Source: Petunia secreta (Eukaryota; Streptophyta; Magnoliopsida; Solanales; Solanaceae). Taken from it: a stretch of 64,000 bases of DNA. Numbering within the stretch: the stretch's first letter is position 1; every line of letters begins with the position of its first letter. The notes under the pieces were generated by a model. The model was not told the origin of the DNA. It saw nothing but the letters and a program-made list of their open reading frames with translations, and ran no database searches. The DNA is taken from positions 8,658,001 through 8,722,000 of the forward strand of contig JARKIP010000049.1 of NCBI GenBank assembly GCA_029990175.1. Reading direction: 5' to 3'. This document shows positions 10,616-22,200 of the stretch, one piece after another. The translations under genes and the position numbers were made by a program.

Positions 10616-11383
10616 TCAATGTTATGATTAGGCATGATGAACATCTTAGCATGTGGCAGTATATACTTGCAGCGTAGGAAAGGAATTAGCTCTGATTCTT
10701 GAGGTGAAACTGGACAATCATCTTCCTTGCTAGCGAACTCCCGTGGTTGTTTAACATCAAGAACAGAAAATTGAGTAGTTTCACTAAGCGTATGAGTTAC
10801 CTGGGGAAGCAGCTTCTGTGAATTATCAAGGACCGATTCACCCGTAGTGTGAAATTCATGGACAGAGTTTTCAACTACCACTACATCCACTGCTGAGTCA
10901 TCCTTTGGCTGGTCATCTTCCAAACACGAGTCGATCTCGTCTACAATATCCAAGCGACCAAGCTGGACCATCAATGAATCTGTAGGTGCAAGTGGACTTG
11001 GCTCGCTTGATGGTTCGCGTTGGGAACTTTCATCAAACAATTGGACCTCCTCTGAAATTTTAGCTACTAATTGTGGCTGGTACCTGCAAAGCTGAATCAC
11101 TGGCTTCTAAGGCCGAGTCAATAGTTGGAATTGGCAATTCGTCGAACACTAGAGCTTCAGTCGATACAGAATCATCAACTGCCATGGTAGTCGCCTCATC
11201 CATTGTTGGCGATGATACTTGAACAGGCAAATCAGTCGTGTTGATCTTCCAAGGACGAGTCCACAACGGAAAGCTCTTATGATGCCGTGAATTTCGTGGA
11301 GCAAGCAGCAAGGGCTTCCTTGACGACGTCCAGTTGGCGGAGAACATGAGAGGAACTTTCGTACATTTGGAACATAAAATCAT
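10582..11383 (-). CDS. Acidic ORFs of unknown function inside the gag-only element
   Basis: Two minus-strand frames are open, 11060-11383 (107 codons) and 10582-11100 (172 codons). The second is rich in Asp, Glu and Ser (LDIVDEIDSCLEDDQPKDD) and ends IEWLDTGQTSSH. I recognise no domain. The ORFs lie between the gag remnant and the long ORF at 9947-10615, on the same strand as the element. They could be degraded remains of a longer element-specific protein. There is no evidence of expression. Confidence 0.35.
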
Positions 11384-11653
11384 TGGAAAAGCGACTAAAT
11401 AATTTCATTACAAAATTTTCCCAATTCTCAAGCTGATTGTTCCGATAAAGCCAACGAAACCACACCAGAGCATCGCATTCCAAATAAACTGATACTAGAG
11501 GAAGCTTGACGTCATTAGAAATGGAGTAGAATTGAAAGTATTTTTCTGCCTGTAAAATCCGACCTAGGGGATTCCCGCCGCTGAAACGATCTAGTACCAC
11601 AAGAGCTTTTGATATAGGTCCACCATAGTAGATGGATTCAATGAAAGCACCAA
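11277..11653 (-). pseudogene. Ty3/gypsy-type gag remnant
   Basis: The minus-strand frame reads RFSGGNPLGRILQAEKYFQF, then LVSVYLECDALVWFRW and LYRNNQLENWENF. This is the core of the plant retrotransposon Gag domain (capsid-like part). The reading continues upstream into the LTR without an internal start codon and stops after about 110 residues. Neither the full capsid nor a zinc knuckle is present. I infer a truncated Gag, probably non-functional, with mobilisation supplied in trans by a full-length relative. Confidence 0.7.
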
Positions 11654-12065
11654 TGTAACAAAGCCAATTGTTAACTATATTGATAAGACTGAATTTAGTT
11701 ACAATCCAAACAGGCAACTTAAAAAAAATAAAGTGCAGAACTACAATGGAAACTTAAGATACGAAGTAACTAAGGATAGAGGGGGAAAAGAGATGAGAAG
11801 CTAGAAGAAAGAGGATGAGGAGCTAGACAGAATTGGGGTTGAGGAGCATAGACTTTGCCTTAGGCAATTTCACATTTTGGATACCCTCTTCTCTAACTCC
11901 TACTCTTATTTAAACTAACTCCTAATTGGGCCTGAATCCAAAGTTAACCTCTTGATGGACTGCTTGGTTGTTTGGCGTATTTGTGTCCTCATAGTCTGAC
12001 CAACCTCTAACCAAATAACTGGCTCTGGGCCATAAGCAATATATGAGCTATCCACGTTCATAACA
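11654..12065 (-). repeat. 5' LTR of the gag-only element
   Basis: This 412-bp copy is the upstream LTR in the element's orientation, judged by gag lying next to it and by the polypurine tract lying at the other end. The putative primer-binding site starts one base inside. Confidence 0.92.
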
Positions 12066-12465
12066 CCCGTTGTTCGTGTTTTGTAGCTGCATATACCTGT
12101 CTTGCTATGTTTGATATAGGCTGTTTGATTTTATAAAGACTGCGTTCGAGTTTGTAAAGCTTGCATTGTTATAGTGAATGAGCAGCCCGGACTTCACTGT
12201 TAACATGTGTCGAAGTTAGTATAAATGATACTCGAGGCGTGGCCTGATGCAAAGGGTCCACCTCCACCTCAAATATAGATGTTTTCGGTTGGAGTTATCA
12301 AGGAGCAGATTGCACAGTGTAGAAGCAACCATTAGATTCCTGGGTGGTGCGGGGAGGGGGGTTGGGGTTGGTTCCCATATCAAAAAAGAAGAAACGTATA
12401 AATGAGATATGTGTGCAAGCAACAAATATAATTTGTATTTATAGGTCTGAAATCTAGTTAATTTT

Positions 12466-12685
12466 TTACGGGTAACTGAGTGGGTTCGGGAAGTGGTTTC
12501 CCACGTGGGAGACTTGGGTTCAAGCTCTCGTACCAACTGTCTTCTCAGTTTGAGCCTGTTGCACGGACTTGCCTAGTGCAGATTACCTCTCCTGTGTGGT
12601 TTGCAGGCTATTGCATCAAGAGAGGGGTTTACCCAGACCGTACCCAAGAGTAGGGACTGCGGGTCCCCAGTCATAAAAAAAAATC
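12466..12685 (+). repeat. tRNA-derived SINE with poly(A) tail
   Basis: The B box gggttcaagctct is near 12516-12528, preceded by an A-box-like gagtgggttcgggaagtgg. The conserved body (tgcacggacttgcctagtgc, ttacctctcctgtgtggttt) is one I recall from solanaceous SINEs. The end is an A run at about 12675-12683. It is near full length and in plus orientation. Confidence 0.75.
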
Positions 12686-12689
12686 TAGT

Positions 12690-15600
12690 TAGTTTTGCAT
12701 GTTTATTGATAGCAAGTCTTGATTAGTGAGAAAATGTTACCATTCTCAAAAAAAAGTCTTGATTAGTGAGAATTAGTTGGTTATTTGTTTCTATGTTTCT
12801 CGATTCTTTTGAGGGTGTAAAGTTTGTTCTGAAGTTGTTCGAAGCAATTTGCCCTCATTGGCCGTTGAACTATTCTTGCAGGGGTTTAAAGCTTGGCCTC
12901 TAAAAGGAGGCTAGTGCCTAACTCATGGTATACTTGTTGGCTGATTCTTACTTTGAGTGGCCTGCTTCTTTTGGTATTGGTGGCTAGTTCAACTCGAGTA
13001 TAGAAGATCCTGAGACTGTATTAAACTTGCAGAGTGAAAATAAATGTAACTTGAAGTGTTTGTCTTGCCTTCAGAACAGGGCTACCACCTTGATAATTAT
13101 GAAGTTACTTGAGATGAAGTATTCTTTTTGGATTGGATTCTTTACTCTTTTGCTTCTATGTCCACAAATCTTTTATTCTCAAATTTGTGGGACATTTAAT
13201 ACGACCAGTACACACCTCAAAGTTGAACAATCTCAGAGGCTGTCAAAACCCCGGTATGATTTTTGTTGATTGATTATAGGAAGTGAAACCATTTTTCTGT
13301 ACTGAGATTGACTGAGAAACTAAAGAGAGAAACATTGTACCAGTACATATTGTCAAATAGATTACATAAATTTTGATCTGATAAGTACTTAGTGGGACTT
13401 TCAGACATGCATGGTATCTCTTGTTAATTCCATATCTCAACATTAGTTTACACCAACTTTATGAAACGATAAGTTGAATCCATTTTTGAACATATAAACT
13501 ATCTTTAAAGTTTACTTATCAAAAAAAAAAAAAAAAGGAACTATCTTTTAGACTAGTGTAACTTGATAGTTCGTGGCCTGTGGTGAGTCTAATTGTTCCA
13601 TGGGACTTCTGAAGAGAAAGTACAATTATTTTTCAGAATTTCTGGGAGTCGTTTGAAAGTCATTTAGCTACAAAGAAATGCAAGAAATATTATGTCACTA
13701 GCAAACCTTTTGGCACAAGTGGAATTTAGGCTTCAAAACTACCTGTAGTAGTCGACATAATTTGACACATGGAATATGTGAAGTATCTATCTACAAGAAA
13801 TATGAACTTTTGGAGAACGCTGTTTGCCTAGTGCTTTGGTCTTATTTAATATCATTCTTTAAACTCTTAGGACTTCTTTTTCCTGATCTTTGTACTTCTC
13901 TTCTTCTCTCTATATTCTTCTTGTTTGCGCTTTGTTGCTTCATTGTAGAAGCTACTGCTCAAGATTCTTAAGCTCATGGTAAAAGTTATGTGATAACTTA
14001 TTACTGAATGTGACTGTCCTCTGTAGTATGACTAGTGCTTAAAGGGTATGAAGCAATTGAGGTTACACCTTTGCACCGGTCATATTGGTGGATCTGTTTA
14101 GTGGAAAAGTAAGAAATGAATATTGCTGTGTTCCATTGCTTCCCCTTTAGAGGATGGTATAAATTTTAACCTCCTTACTTTCCATCCTAAGAACCCCCAC
14201 ACAGAGACCTTCAGTCACGCAATTCCGACTCGTCTAGTTTCTTGCTTTCCTATTATTCTTACAAGAGAAATTACTTTTGTTATTGTGTGGAGTAGTGGAT
14301 GAATGCAGTACTTTTTACTTGGCCGTGTTTAGTTTGTCTGCTCACTGCTGTTGTGAACAAATGCTGGCATTTGATTAACCTTTGATTATCTCTGTACCTG
14401 CTGTTAAAACCTAGGTGATCTTTCTTTTCCACAGTGTTGGGGAATTCGAAATCCCAATGTACTGAAATTTTCTATGCTGTACTCTTCTTGGGAAGCCTTT
14501 CTTTCTTTCTTAGCGTGCCTTCACCTTTAGCTGCAACTTCTAAGCTTTCAGTTTGTATAATCTCACTGGTCTTGTAGTCCCTGCTGCTGTTAATTTTGTG
14601 AGAAGTATTAAGAAGCTTAATGAGTAAGTCTCTGAAGCTGAAAATTAGGTTGATAAGGCGTGCTTAACAGGATATTTGAAATGATGATATTGGGAGTGAG
14701 TTTAATCTCGCAGTCATTTCACACCACACCAATTGCTTTCAGTTCGTTAAATATTTACCTTGGTTATCCATGGTATCTGTTGCAACTTGTCCTCTCCTAT
14801 AAATTCGGAACTGCTTCTTACTTTGATTGAAAATGACATTTGACAATAGCAGTTGTTAGTATCTGTTATTCTTTATTGTCAAGAGCTGCTGTATTGCTAG
14901 ACAAATAAAGAACTCAGCCAAATATGATCAGGTGCACTAGCACTAGAGACTCACACACCTCTCAAAAAGGCTTTGAAACCTAAACAAGTACTTGCAGATA
15001 ACACCGGATATCGGGTTTTATGATAACACCGGATATCGGGTTTTATAGAAGAATACGTAAGGGAATTTTAGGTGCTCGTGCGTCTTAAATAGAAGTCATT
15101 GAGCTAAGATTTATCGAATCACTTTTGGATTATTTACCTTGGTTTCTGTCTTTACTGTGTTTTAGAGTCATGTATCAGTGTGAACCATGTTGTTATACGA
15201 GTGCAGTCAAGAGCTTTGTCAAAGTTACTGTCTATTTTGTTGTATCTAGGGAAATCTAGTCTTATATCCCTAAGAAATAGCTTTCTTTAGTTTATCTTTG
15301 ATTTCTAAGATGAGCTTTCTCGGGTTCTTACAAAGAGTCTCATATAATGTACTGTAACCAACCACTCTCACGGGGTATATGGACCACCTACCAAGGGTGT
15401 GTTAGCCTTTCTAAACTCAACAATAGTATACTGTAACGGTGTAACCAAAGGTTTAGAAGGAAACCGTTCAACAAGCTAACTTAAGATCCTCTTGAATTGT
15501 TATTTGTTTGGGACTTTGTTCTGATGATGAAACTATTTGCTTAAATGAGATATCTTGCATACGCTACTTGTCAATTAGATATTCGCCTTTTCTTTTCCAC

Positions 15601-18146
15601 TGTGGTTTGTTCGTCTGTTTGTTCATTTCTTTCCGTGACATCATGTATTTGTCAATGACCTATCTTGGCAATGGAAGCCACTTCTGCTGAATAATCATAT
15701 TCTGTTATTTTTCTATGCTCCTAGCTGCCTGAATCAATATCGTGTACAAAGTAGAGACGAGCATAAACGACAAAATTATGGTCTCGGAAGTGGCAGGCAT
15801 CGCTCTTGTTGACTTGTATATCCAGATGCATTTGTTTTGGCTAGCTTTGGTGCAATCTGTGGTGATTAGCCTTCTGTCATGTTTCTCAAAACCCCAGTTT
15901 GTTTTGTTACTGAACTGCAGATCACTGACTGGCTTTAAGTTATTTGTTTTCTCCCAAAAAGGAATCAAGATTTGGTCTCACGTCATTATTTAATTTTTCC
16001 CTTTAAGGGAAGTAAGTTTTTCTGTATGCAATGACTCCAATAATCCTTGGTTTTTTGCTCCAAAAACAATTGGAAATTTGTGGTAATAGATCATTACAGT
16101 CATGATTCGTCTTATAAGTTAATTCTGCTTCTTTGTGCTTATGTCATGAAACACGGGCAATGTTTCTTTTCATTTGCCGAAGCCATGTTAGGTAGAGTTA
16201 TTAGGTATCCGTCTTGGTATAAGGTAAGAGGTACCCCTTATTAAGAACTTGGTGAAATAGCAAATTGATTCGGGCACCACTAATGAGGAAAACCCTGTTG
16301 TACGGTGTTCCTTGACCTAGCAAGAGGGCTTGTGAAGTACACAACCCAAATCAGATAGACCATCCGATTAAAACTAAAAGTCAACAGCTTATTTCTATTT
16401 TTAATTGAGCATTATGAATATTTAGTGAACAAGGCCAATTTCTTACTTTAAAACTCTAGTACCATTTGGACAACTTGATAATCTTCTTTTGCTGTCATTT
16501 TATTTTTGTGTTCATGATGCTACCCAAACAGGATTAAAAGTTAGCAAACAAAGCCTACATGATTGTAATGGTCCAAATGAGTCATCTTATCTTATTTAAC
16601 CAAAGACTTGATGATGCTATTATGAACAACTGCACAAAGACAAACATCCTAGGTTCATCTAACCATCTAGAAACAACTTTGAAAGGAACATCATTTTCAT
16701 AAACAACCTCGATGTTTGGCAGCTTCTAGATATACTAATAAACAGCTGGACTTTTATAATTGACTTAACTTTATATCACCAATTCCCAAGTGACGTGCCA
16801 TCCTTACCTATTTGACTAAGAAGATCTTTTAGTTTTCTTATTCACTTTAGGTTGGTAAGTAGTGACATTTTGTGCATCTTTAGAACTAACTACTTACCAA
16901 AATAAGAAACTTAAATGATGTCACTGATATTCCTTAATTATTAGGGTATTGAAAACGAAAAGTGAGTAAATAGGCCAAGGCCAAAAGTGACTAAGTCATC
17001 AAACTTGTTGTCTAAATAACTAGTTGAATTTGACATATCACTAACAATTGCTTTTCCAAGATTATGCACCTCATGTGAGAAAACAACTTTTAATTCACAC
17101 CAAAAGAAGAAGAAGAAGAACAGCTCGTTCAAATGGCCAATATTGTTCCCACTCCCTTGGTTGGAACCGATTTTCCATATGACAATTTAAGTCAATGAAT
17201 TACAAGGGGAAGAAGAAACCAAAAGAAGGAAATGAATGAAAAGGGTAATTATATGAGAAGTTTCTATTCTACCATGTAGGAAACCTTTGATGATAATCAA
17301 TATGTACCAACAATCATGCAATGAACTATTGGTGGGGGTGCTAGTTTAATCAAAAAGAGAAAACATAATTTTAAGATAGAAGTGATTTACACGAGGATTA
17401 AGAAAGAGAAGTAATCTGCCTGCATAGAGAAGCAATGACTTAAACATAATAAGAAGTTGGCCTTACAGTACTTAATTTATATATTTAATTCTTTTCATCT
17501 ATATACCTTTTGTAAATACTTACTACAATATATCAATGAATGCATTTCATATGCTAACATACGAAGTTTTATCACTAAATCATATGATTAAATAATATAC
17601 ATTTCGCCTTATTAAACGAATTGACTATAATAACCTAATAAAGTTTGTTGTAAACATCGAGTGCAAGCAAATTTTTATCCTTTCTTTATCCTCATTTCTT
17701 TGTTACTTCTTCTGTTAGCAGAAAATAAAGCAGAGTTCCTTGGCTCCGTCTACTCGCAGAAAGAAAATTGTCAACAAGCTAGTAATTGCAACTCTGAAAG
17801 TTTCCATCTTTTTCAATGACTATGAAACAATCAAAGATGGAACTGGGAGGAGTTCCTTCTCAAAAGTCAAGGGATCACCTAGAGGCTATACAGATTAACC
17901 AAATTACATGATGTTAAATAATTAGATAAATTACAACAAAGCAAAGGAGTATTGAATTCCCGAAAGTACTAAAGACGGAAACTAATCACACACTAAAGTG
18001 GTAAAAAAGAAAAAAAGAAAGATAAAGTTAGCTTCCCAATGGTGGCAAACCTTTTCCTTGGGATGACAAATCAAAGTTCCCCACACCAAACACCCCCTTC
18101 CTTTTTCGATCCTAGATTTCTAATTTCTTCGTCTCAATTTATTTAT
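12690..18146. other. Intergenic DNA, no gene recognised
   Basis: I see no ORF with family resemblance and no RNA gene. The left part (12880-14000) could hold 3' exons or UTR of the COA6-like transcript interrupted upstream; the only candidate junction I can name is at 12882. Short ORFs at 13027-13269, 13762-13971, 15508-15690 and 15742-15993 lack recognisable motifs. A perfect 24-25-bp tandem duplication lies at about 14999-15047. The purine-rich 17110-17250 and the A run near 13520 are simple sequence. Confidence 0.5.
14998..15047 (+). repeat. Exact tandem duplication, about 24 bp
   Basis: The phrase gataacaccggatatcgggt plus ttta follows itself directly with no mismatch. It is non-coding. 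Confidence 0.9.
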
Positions 18147-18148
18147 TA

Positions 18149-18408
18149 CTCCTTCCGGTCCATATTATTTGATTTTTTTGGGTGTTTTCACGCATATTAA
18201 AAAAAATCACTTTTTAGCATTAATTAACAATATAATTGACTATATTACCCCTTATTCAAGCTATTATTACTTATCATTTAATTTAAAATCATTTATTAGC
18301 AATGGGTGACATTGTAAAATTGTGTCTTGATTTCCGAAAAGATCAAATATTGTGAACAAAAAAAAAAAAAAAAAAGCTAAAAAATCAAATAAAATGGACT
18401 GGAGGAAG
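18149..18408 (+). mobile_element. Stowaway-type MITE
   Basis: This 260-bp AT-rich element has terminal inverted repeats of about 31 bp: CTCCTTCCGGTCCATATTAT at the left and, on the opposite strand, CTTCCTCCAGTCCATTTTAT at the right. It is flanked by TA on both sides (18147-18148 and 18409-18410). The CTCCNTCCG-type ends and TA duplication are the hallmarks of Stowaway elements mobilised by Tc1/mariner transposases. There is no coding sequence, and an internal A17-like run lies near the right end. Confidence 0.92.
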
Positions 18409-18499
18409 TACTAGTATACTTTTATTAATTTTGAACGCCTTTAAGAAATCGTTGATAAAAAAGGTTTTCTAAACTGTTTAGCTTATTAATATCTCTTTT

Positions 18500-18625
18500 G
18501 AGAAATTACCTAAAATGCACCCCAAACTCGTCCCTAAAAGCCATTTTCCCCCTTAAACAAAGCGGGCGACCTAGTTCCCCCCTAATCTTGTTCGAACCGT
18601 ATTTATTTACCCCCTTCGCGAGTCT
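18500..18625 (+). repeat. Left TIR of the MULE
   Basis: These 126 bp begin GAGAAATTACCTAAAATGCA and end near CGCGAGTCT. The reverse complement of 24581-24706 matches apart from about two substitutions. In Mutator elements TIRs contain transposase-binding sites and promoters. Here the TIR is about 590 bp upstream of the transposase ATG. Confidence 0.97.
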
Positions 18626-19212
18626 CAGTTAGATATTAAGTAAGTGGTGCATAACACGCGCCTGTTACCATACGACACGTCATAAATGAAACAATTTAAT
18701 TAAAATTAGTTAATTAAAATACGATAATCTTAATTAACTGTAATAAAACAATTTCCCTAAAATAAAATTACCCCCCCACCAAACATTTTACCTATGTCTA
18801 TTCACTTTACCCGGTAAAAAAACCCTAGGTTAATCCGTCGATCCAATTGACCTCCAAAATCCACTCGATCCTCCAAAATCGAGTGGATCTCTACCAGTAT
18901 ATCTTCGATTTAGGATTATTTTCTTGATTATTGAAGGATTTTACACCGATTCAAAGATAGAATTCAAAGCAAAGCACGGGTGACAAGGATTTTACACCGA
19001 TTCAAAACTATTGCAAAGAGGTTAGTCTTTTCCTTATAGAGTTTTAACAATTCAAATCGTTATGCTAGAATTTTATCTGTTTGTCATGACTGCTAGGGTT
19101 TTAATATATTCTTTGAATTTAGGGTTTTTATAATTCTTTCCTCAAATTAGTATTTTTGGGTTAATCAGTAGGAAAAAGTTAATTGTTAAACTTATTTTTT
19201 CAGGTTTTAATC

Positions 19213-22200
19213 ATGGCCTTTGAACTAGTTAATTTAAGGTTTTATCATGGTGGAAAACTAGATTTGGATTGTGTAGATAAGCCATATATTGGGAGGATAA
19301 TTACTGAATACTTGGAGCTTGATAAAGATCTGTTTTCATACTTTGAGTTTATGGGCTATGTGAAAGATTTTGGATATCTACCTGAATCAGCTTCTATATA
19401 TGTTAGACATCCTTATTTTGGTTGTTTGATAGAAATTAATAGGGATAAGGAGTTGATGGAAATGTGTGAGTTGGTAACAAGTGGGGATGTGATGGAGGTA
19501 TTTGTGGCTCACAAAATTAATGAAGCTCAGACAGTAGTGGACCCCCTCCTAATAGAATATGAAACCAATGTTGGTGATGGGGTGGACAATGGTGCATCAA
19601 TTGATGATGGTGGGGTTGGGGTGGACAGTGGTCCAACTTTTGATAATGGTGGGGAAGGGGTGGACAGTGGTCAAGACTTGGGGGACTGTGAAAAAACAAC
19701 ACATAATGTGGCAAAAAAAAAACAACACCTAGAAAACATGTAGCTAAGAAAAAAATAGGAGCTAAAGTTGGTAAGAAAATAGCACCTAAAGCTGTGAAAA
19801 GAACAGCACCTAAAGCTGTGAAAAGAACAGCACCTAAAGCTGTTAAAACAGCACCTAAGGTTGCCAAAAGAACAACACCTAAAGCTGTGAAAAGAACAGC
19901 ATCTAAAGCTGTTAAAACAGCACCTAAGGTTGCCAAAAGAAGTGCCCAAGTCCACTCTCTTACATCTGAATCTGGGAGCAGCACTGAAGATAGCTCAGAT
20001 TCAGATCATCAAGAGTTGTTTGAGGAAGTGGAAGATGATTATGGTAGTGATGTGCATGAGGAATATAGGAATTTTAGGGAGATAAGAAGGACTGCACAGA
20101 GAAAAAAGAAGAAAAACTGTGATCTTGAAGCTGATGTTGAACAAAATAAGGTTAGTACTTGCATTCTTTTTTTCTTTTTTTTCAATCTGTTACACAGTTT
20201 AGTTTTGATAACTTATTTTTGTTAATATGTCCAGAAATGTAAAGGTAGACAAGATGTGGGGCATGATGAGCATGCAGCAAGAAATAAGAAGAAGAGTTTG
20301 GAGGGTAAACTTGGTGGTGATGAGCCATATTACCCTTCAGATGAAGCTGCCAGCTTTGAAACATGTTCTGATCCAGATGATGAAGCTGAAGGAGAGGTTC
20401 AACAGCCTGCTAAAGCAAGAAGAAGAAAGGTTAGGAAAAGAGTAATCTTTGATCCTACTTGCAAAACAATTGTCTGGGAAACTGGCCTTGCTTTTGAATC
20501 TGTTTATCAGTTTAGGGAAGCTCTAACTAAATATGCTGTTGCTGAGAGGGTTAAGGTTGATAAGTTTGTCAATGAAAAAACTAGGGTGAGGGTTAAGTGT
20601 AAGGAAGGTGACTGCCCTTGGCTCCTATATGCTAGTCATGACTCTAGGACTAATGATTTTGTAGTAAAAAACTACAAATCTGTTCATACTTGTGACCCTA
20701 CTAACAAGACCAAACTTTGTAACTCTAAATTCTTGGCCAAACACTACAATGAGAGGATAAAAGAACAACCTAGAATGAGAGTGTTTGAATTTCAAGCAGT
20801 TATTAGGAAAGAGCTAGAATTGCATGTTGGGAGAACTGTTTGTAGAAGGGCAAGAAATATGGTGTTGAAAGAGTTAATGGGTGATCATATGAAGGAATTT
20901 GCTAGACTGTTAGATTATAGGGATGAATTGCTCAGAACCAATCCTGGTAGTACATGTATAGTTAAGCTTAGTGAAGAGGAGTTTGAGGGTGGTTTGAAAA
21001 TGTTTAACAGCTTCTACATATGCTTTGAGGCATGTAAAAAGGCTTTTAAGGCAGGTTTGAGACCTTGCATTGGGTTGGATGGCTGTTTTTTAAAAGGGGT
21101 TTGCCAAGGACATTTACTTGTAGCAGTTTGTAAAGATGGGAACAATCAAATGTTCCCACTGGCTTGGGCAGTTGTTGAGGTTGAGAATAAGCATACCTGG
21201 ACATGGTTCTTGAGGATTTTGAAGCATGATTTTGAACTTGAAGATGGCACAAACTTGACACTTATCACAGATATGCAAAAGGTTAGTAATCTGTTTCTTT
21301 TTTTTTTTTTTTTGAGAAATCAGTTTGTTAATCTGTTTTTATATTAAGGATGTGTAATGCTTTTCTTGTTTGTTTCTGATTTTGAAGGGTCTGGACAAGG
21401 CAATCAGAGATGAGTTGCCTTCTTGTGAACACAGAGAGTGTGCTAGACACATTCTTGCTAATTGGTCCAAGAGGTGGGCTGGGATTGAGAGGAGAAACTG
21501 TTTCTGGAGAATTGCTAGGGCCACATTTGAGGTTGAATTAAAGAAAGGGTTAGCTGCCATGGAAAGGTTGGGGGATGGGTGTGTTAATGAACTTCTATAT
21601 TACAACATAGAAAGGTGGAGCAAAAAATATTTTCAATGCTTTAGCAACTGTGACAGTGTTGATAACAACATGGCAGAATCATTCAATGCCTGGATATTGG
21701 AAGCAAGACACAAGACTATAATCACTATGCTGGAAGATATAGGGGTGAAGGTAATGAAAAGAATAGGGGTTTTGAGGGAGTGGGGCTTGAGCTGGAAAGG
21801 TGTTATTTCCCCAATGGCACAGAAGATGATTGAAGAAAATACATCAAAATCTATGAAGTGCAGCCTGGTATGGAATGGTGACAATGGGTATGAAGTACTA
21901 GATGGAAAATATACCCATGAGGTGCATATCAAGAACAAGACATGTTCTTGTAGATCATGGATGCTTAAGGGCATACCATGTCCTCATGCAATTGCTGCAC
22001 TTCATCATAAAAACCTTAACCCCATCAACTATGTTGCACACTGGTACACCAAAGAGACTTACTTGAAGACTTATTCTCACTACCTGCAGCCTGTTTTGAA
22101 TATGGAAATGTGGCCAGAGTCACATAATCCTAAGGTTATACCACCTACTGTGAGAAAGATGCCAGGCAGGCCTAGAAAAGTGAGAAGAAAAGAACCAGGT

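Larger units (their letters stand above)
8487..12065 (-). mobile_element. Gag-only LTR retrotransposon (TR-GAG type)
   Basis: Two direct repeats of 410 and 412 bp (8487-8896 and 11654-12065) flank 2.76 kb. The target duplication CCCGT is present at 8482-8486 and 12066-12070. On the minus strand the LTRs start TGTTATGAA and end TTACA. A primer-binding-like TGGTGCTTTCATTG follows the 5' LTR (about 11639-11652), and the purine tract CTGGGGGAAGT precedes the 3' LTR (about 8899-8909). The interior holds a Ty3/gypsy-type gag remnant near the 5' LTR. No protease, reverse transcriptase, RNase H or integrase motif is seen. Size and content fit the published TR-GAG class of non-autonomous plant elements. 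It lies downstream of exon 3 of the COA6-like gene, in the opposite orientation. Confidence 0.9.

Noticed and set aside
19517..19984. Minus-strand frame of 155 codons across transposase exon 1
   Set aside because: It is the mirror of the KRTAPKAV repeats; the plus strand has the domain structure and splice sites.
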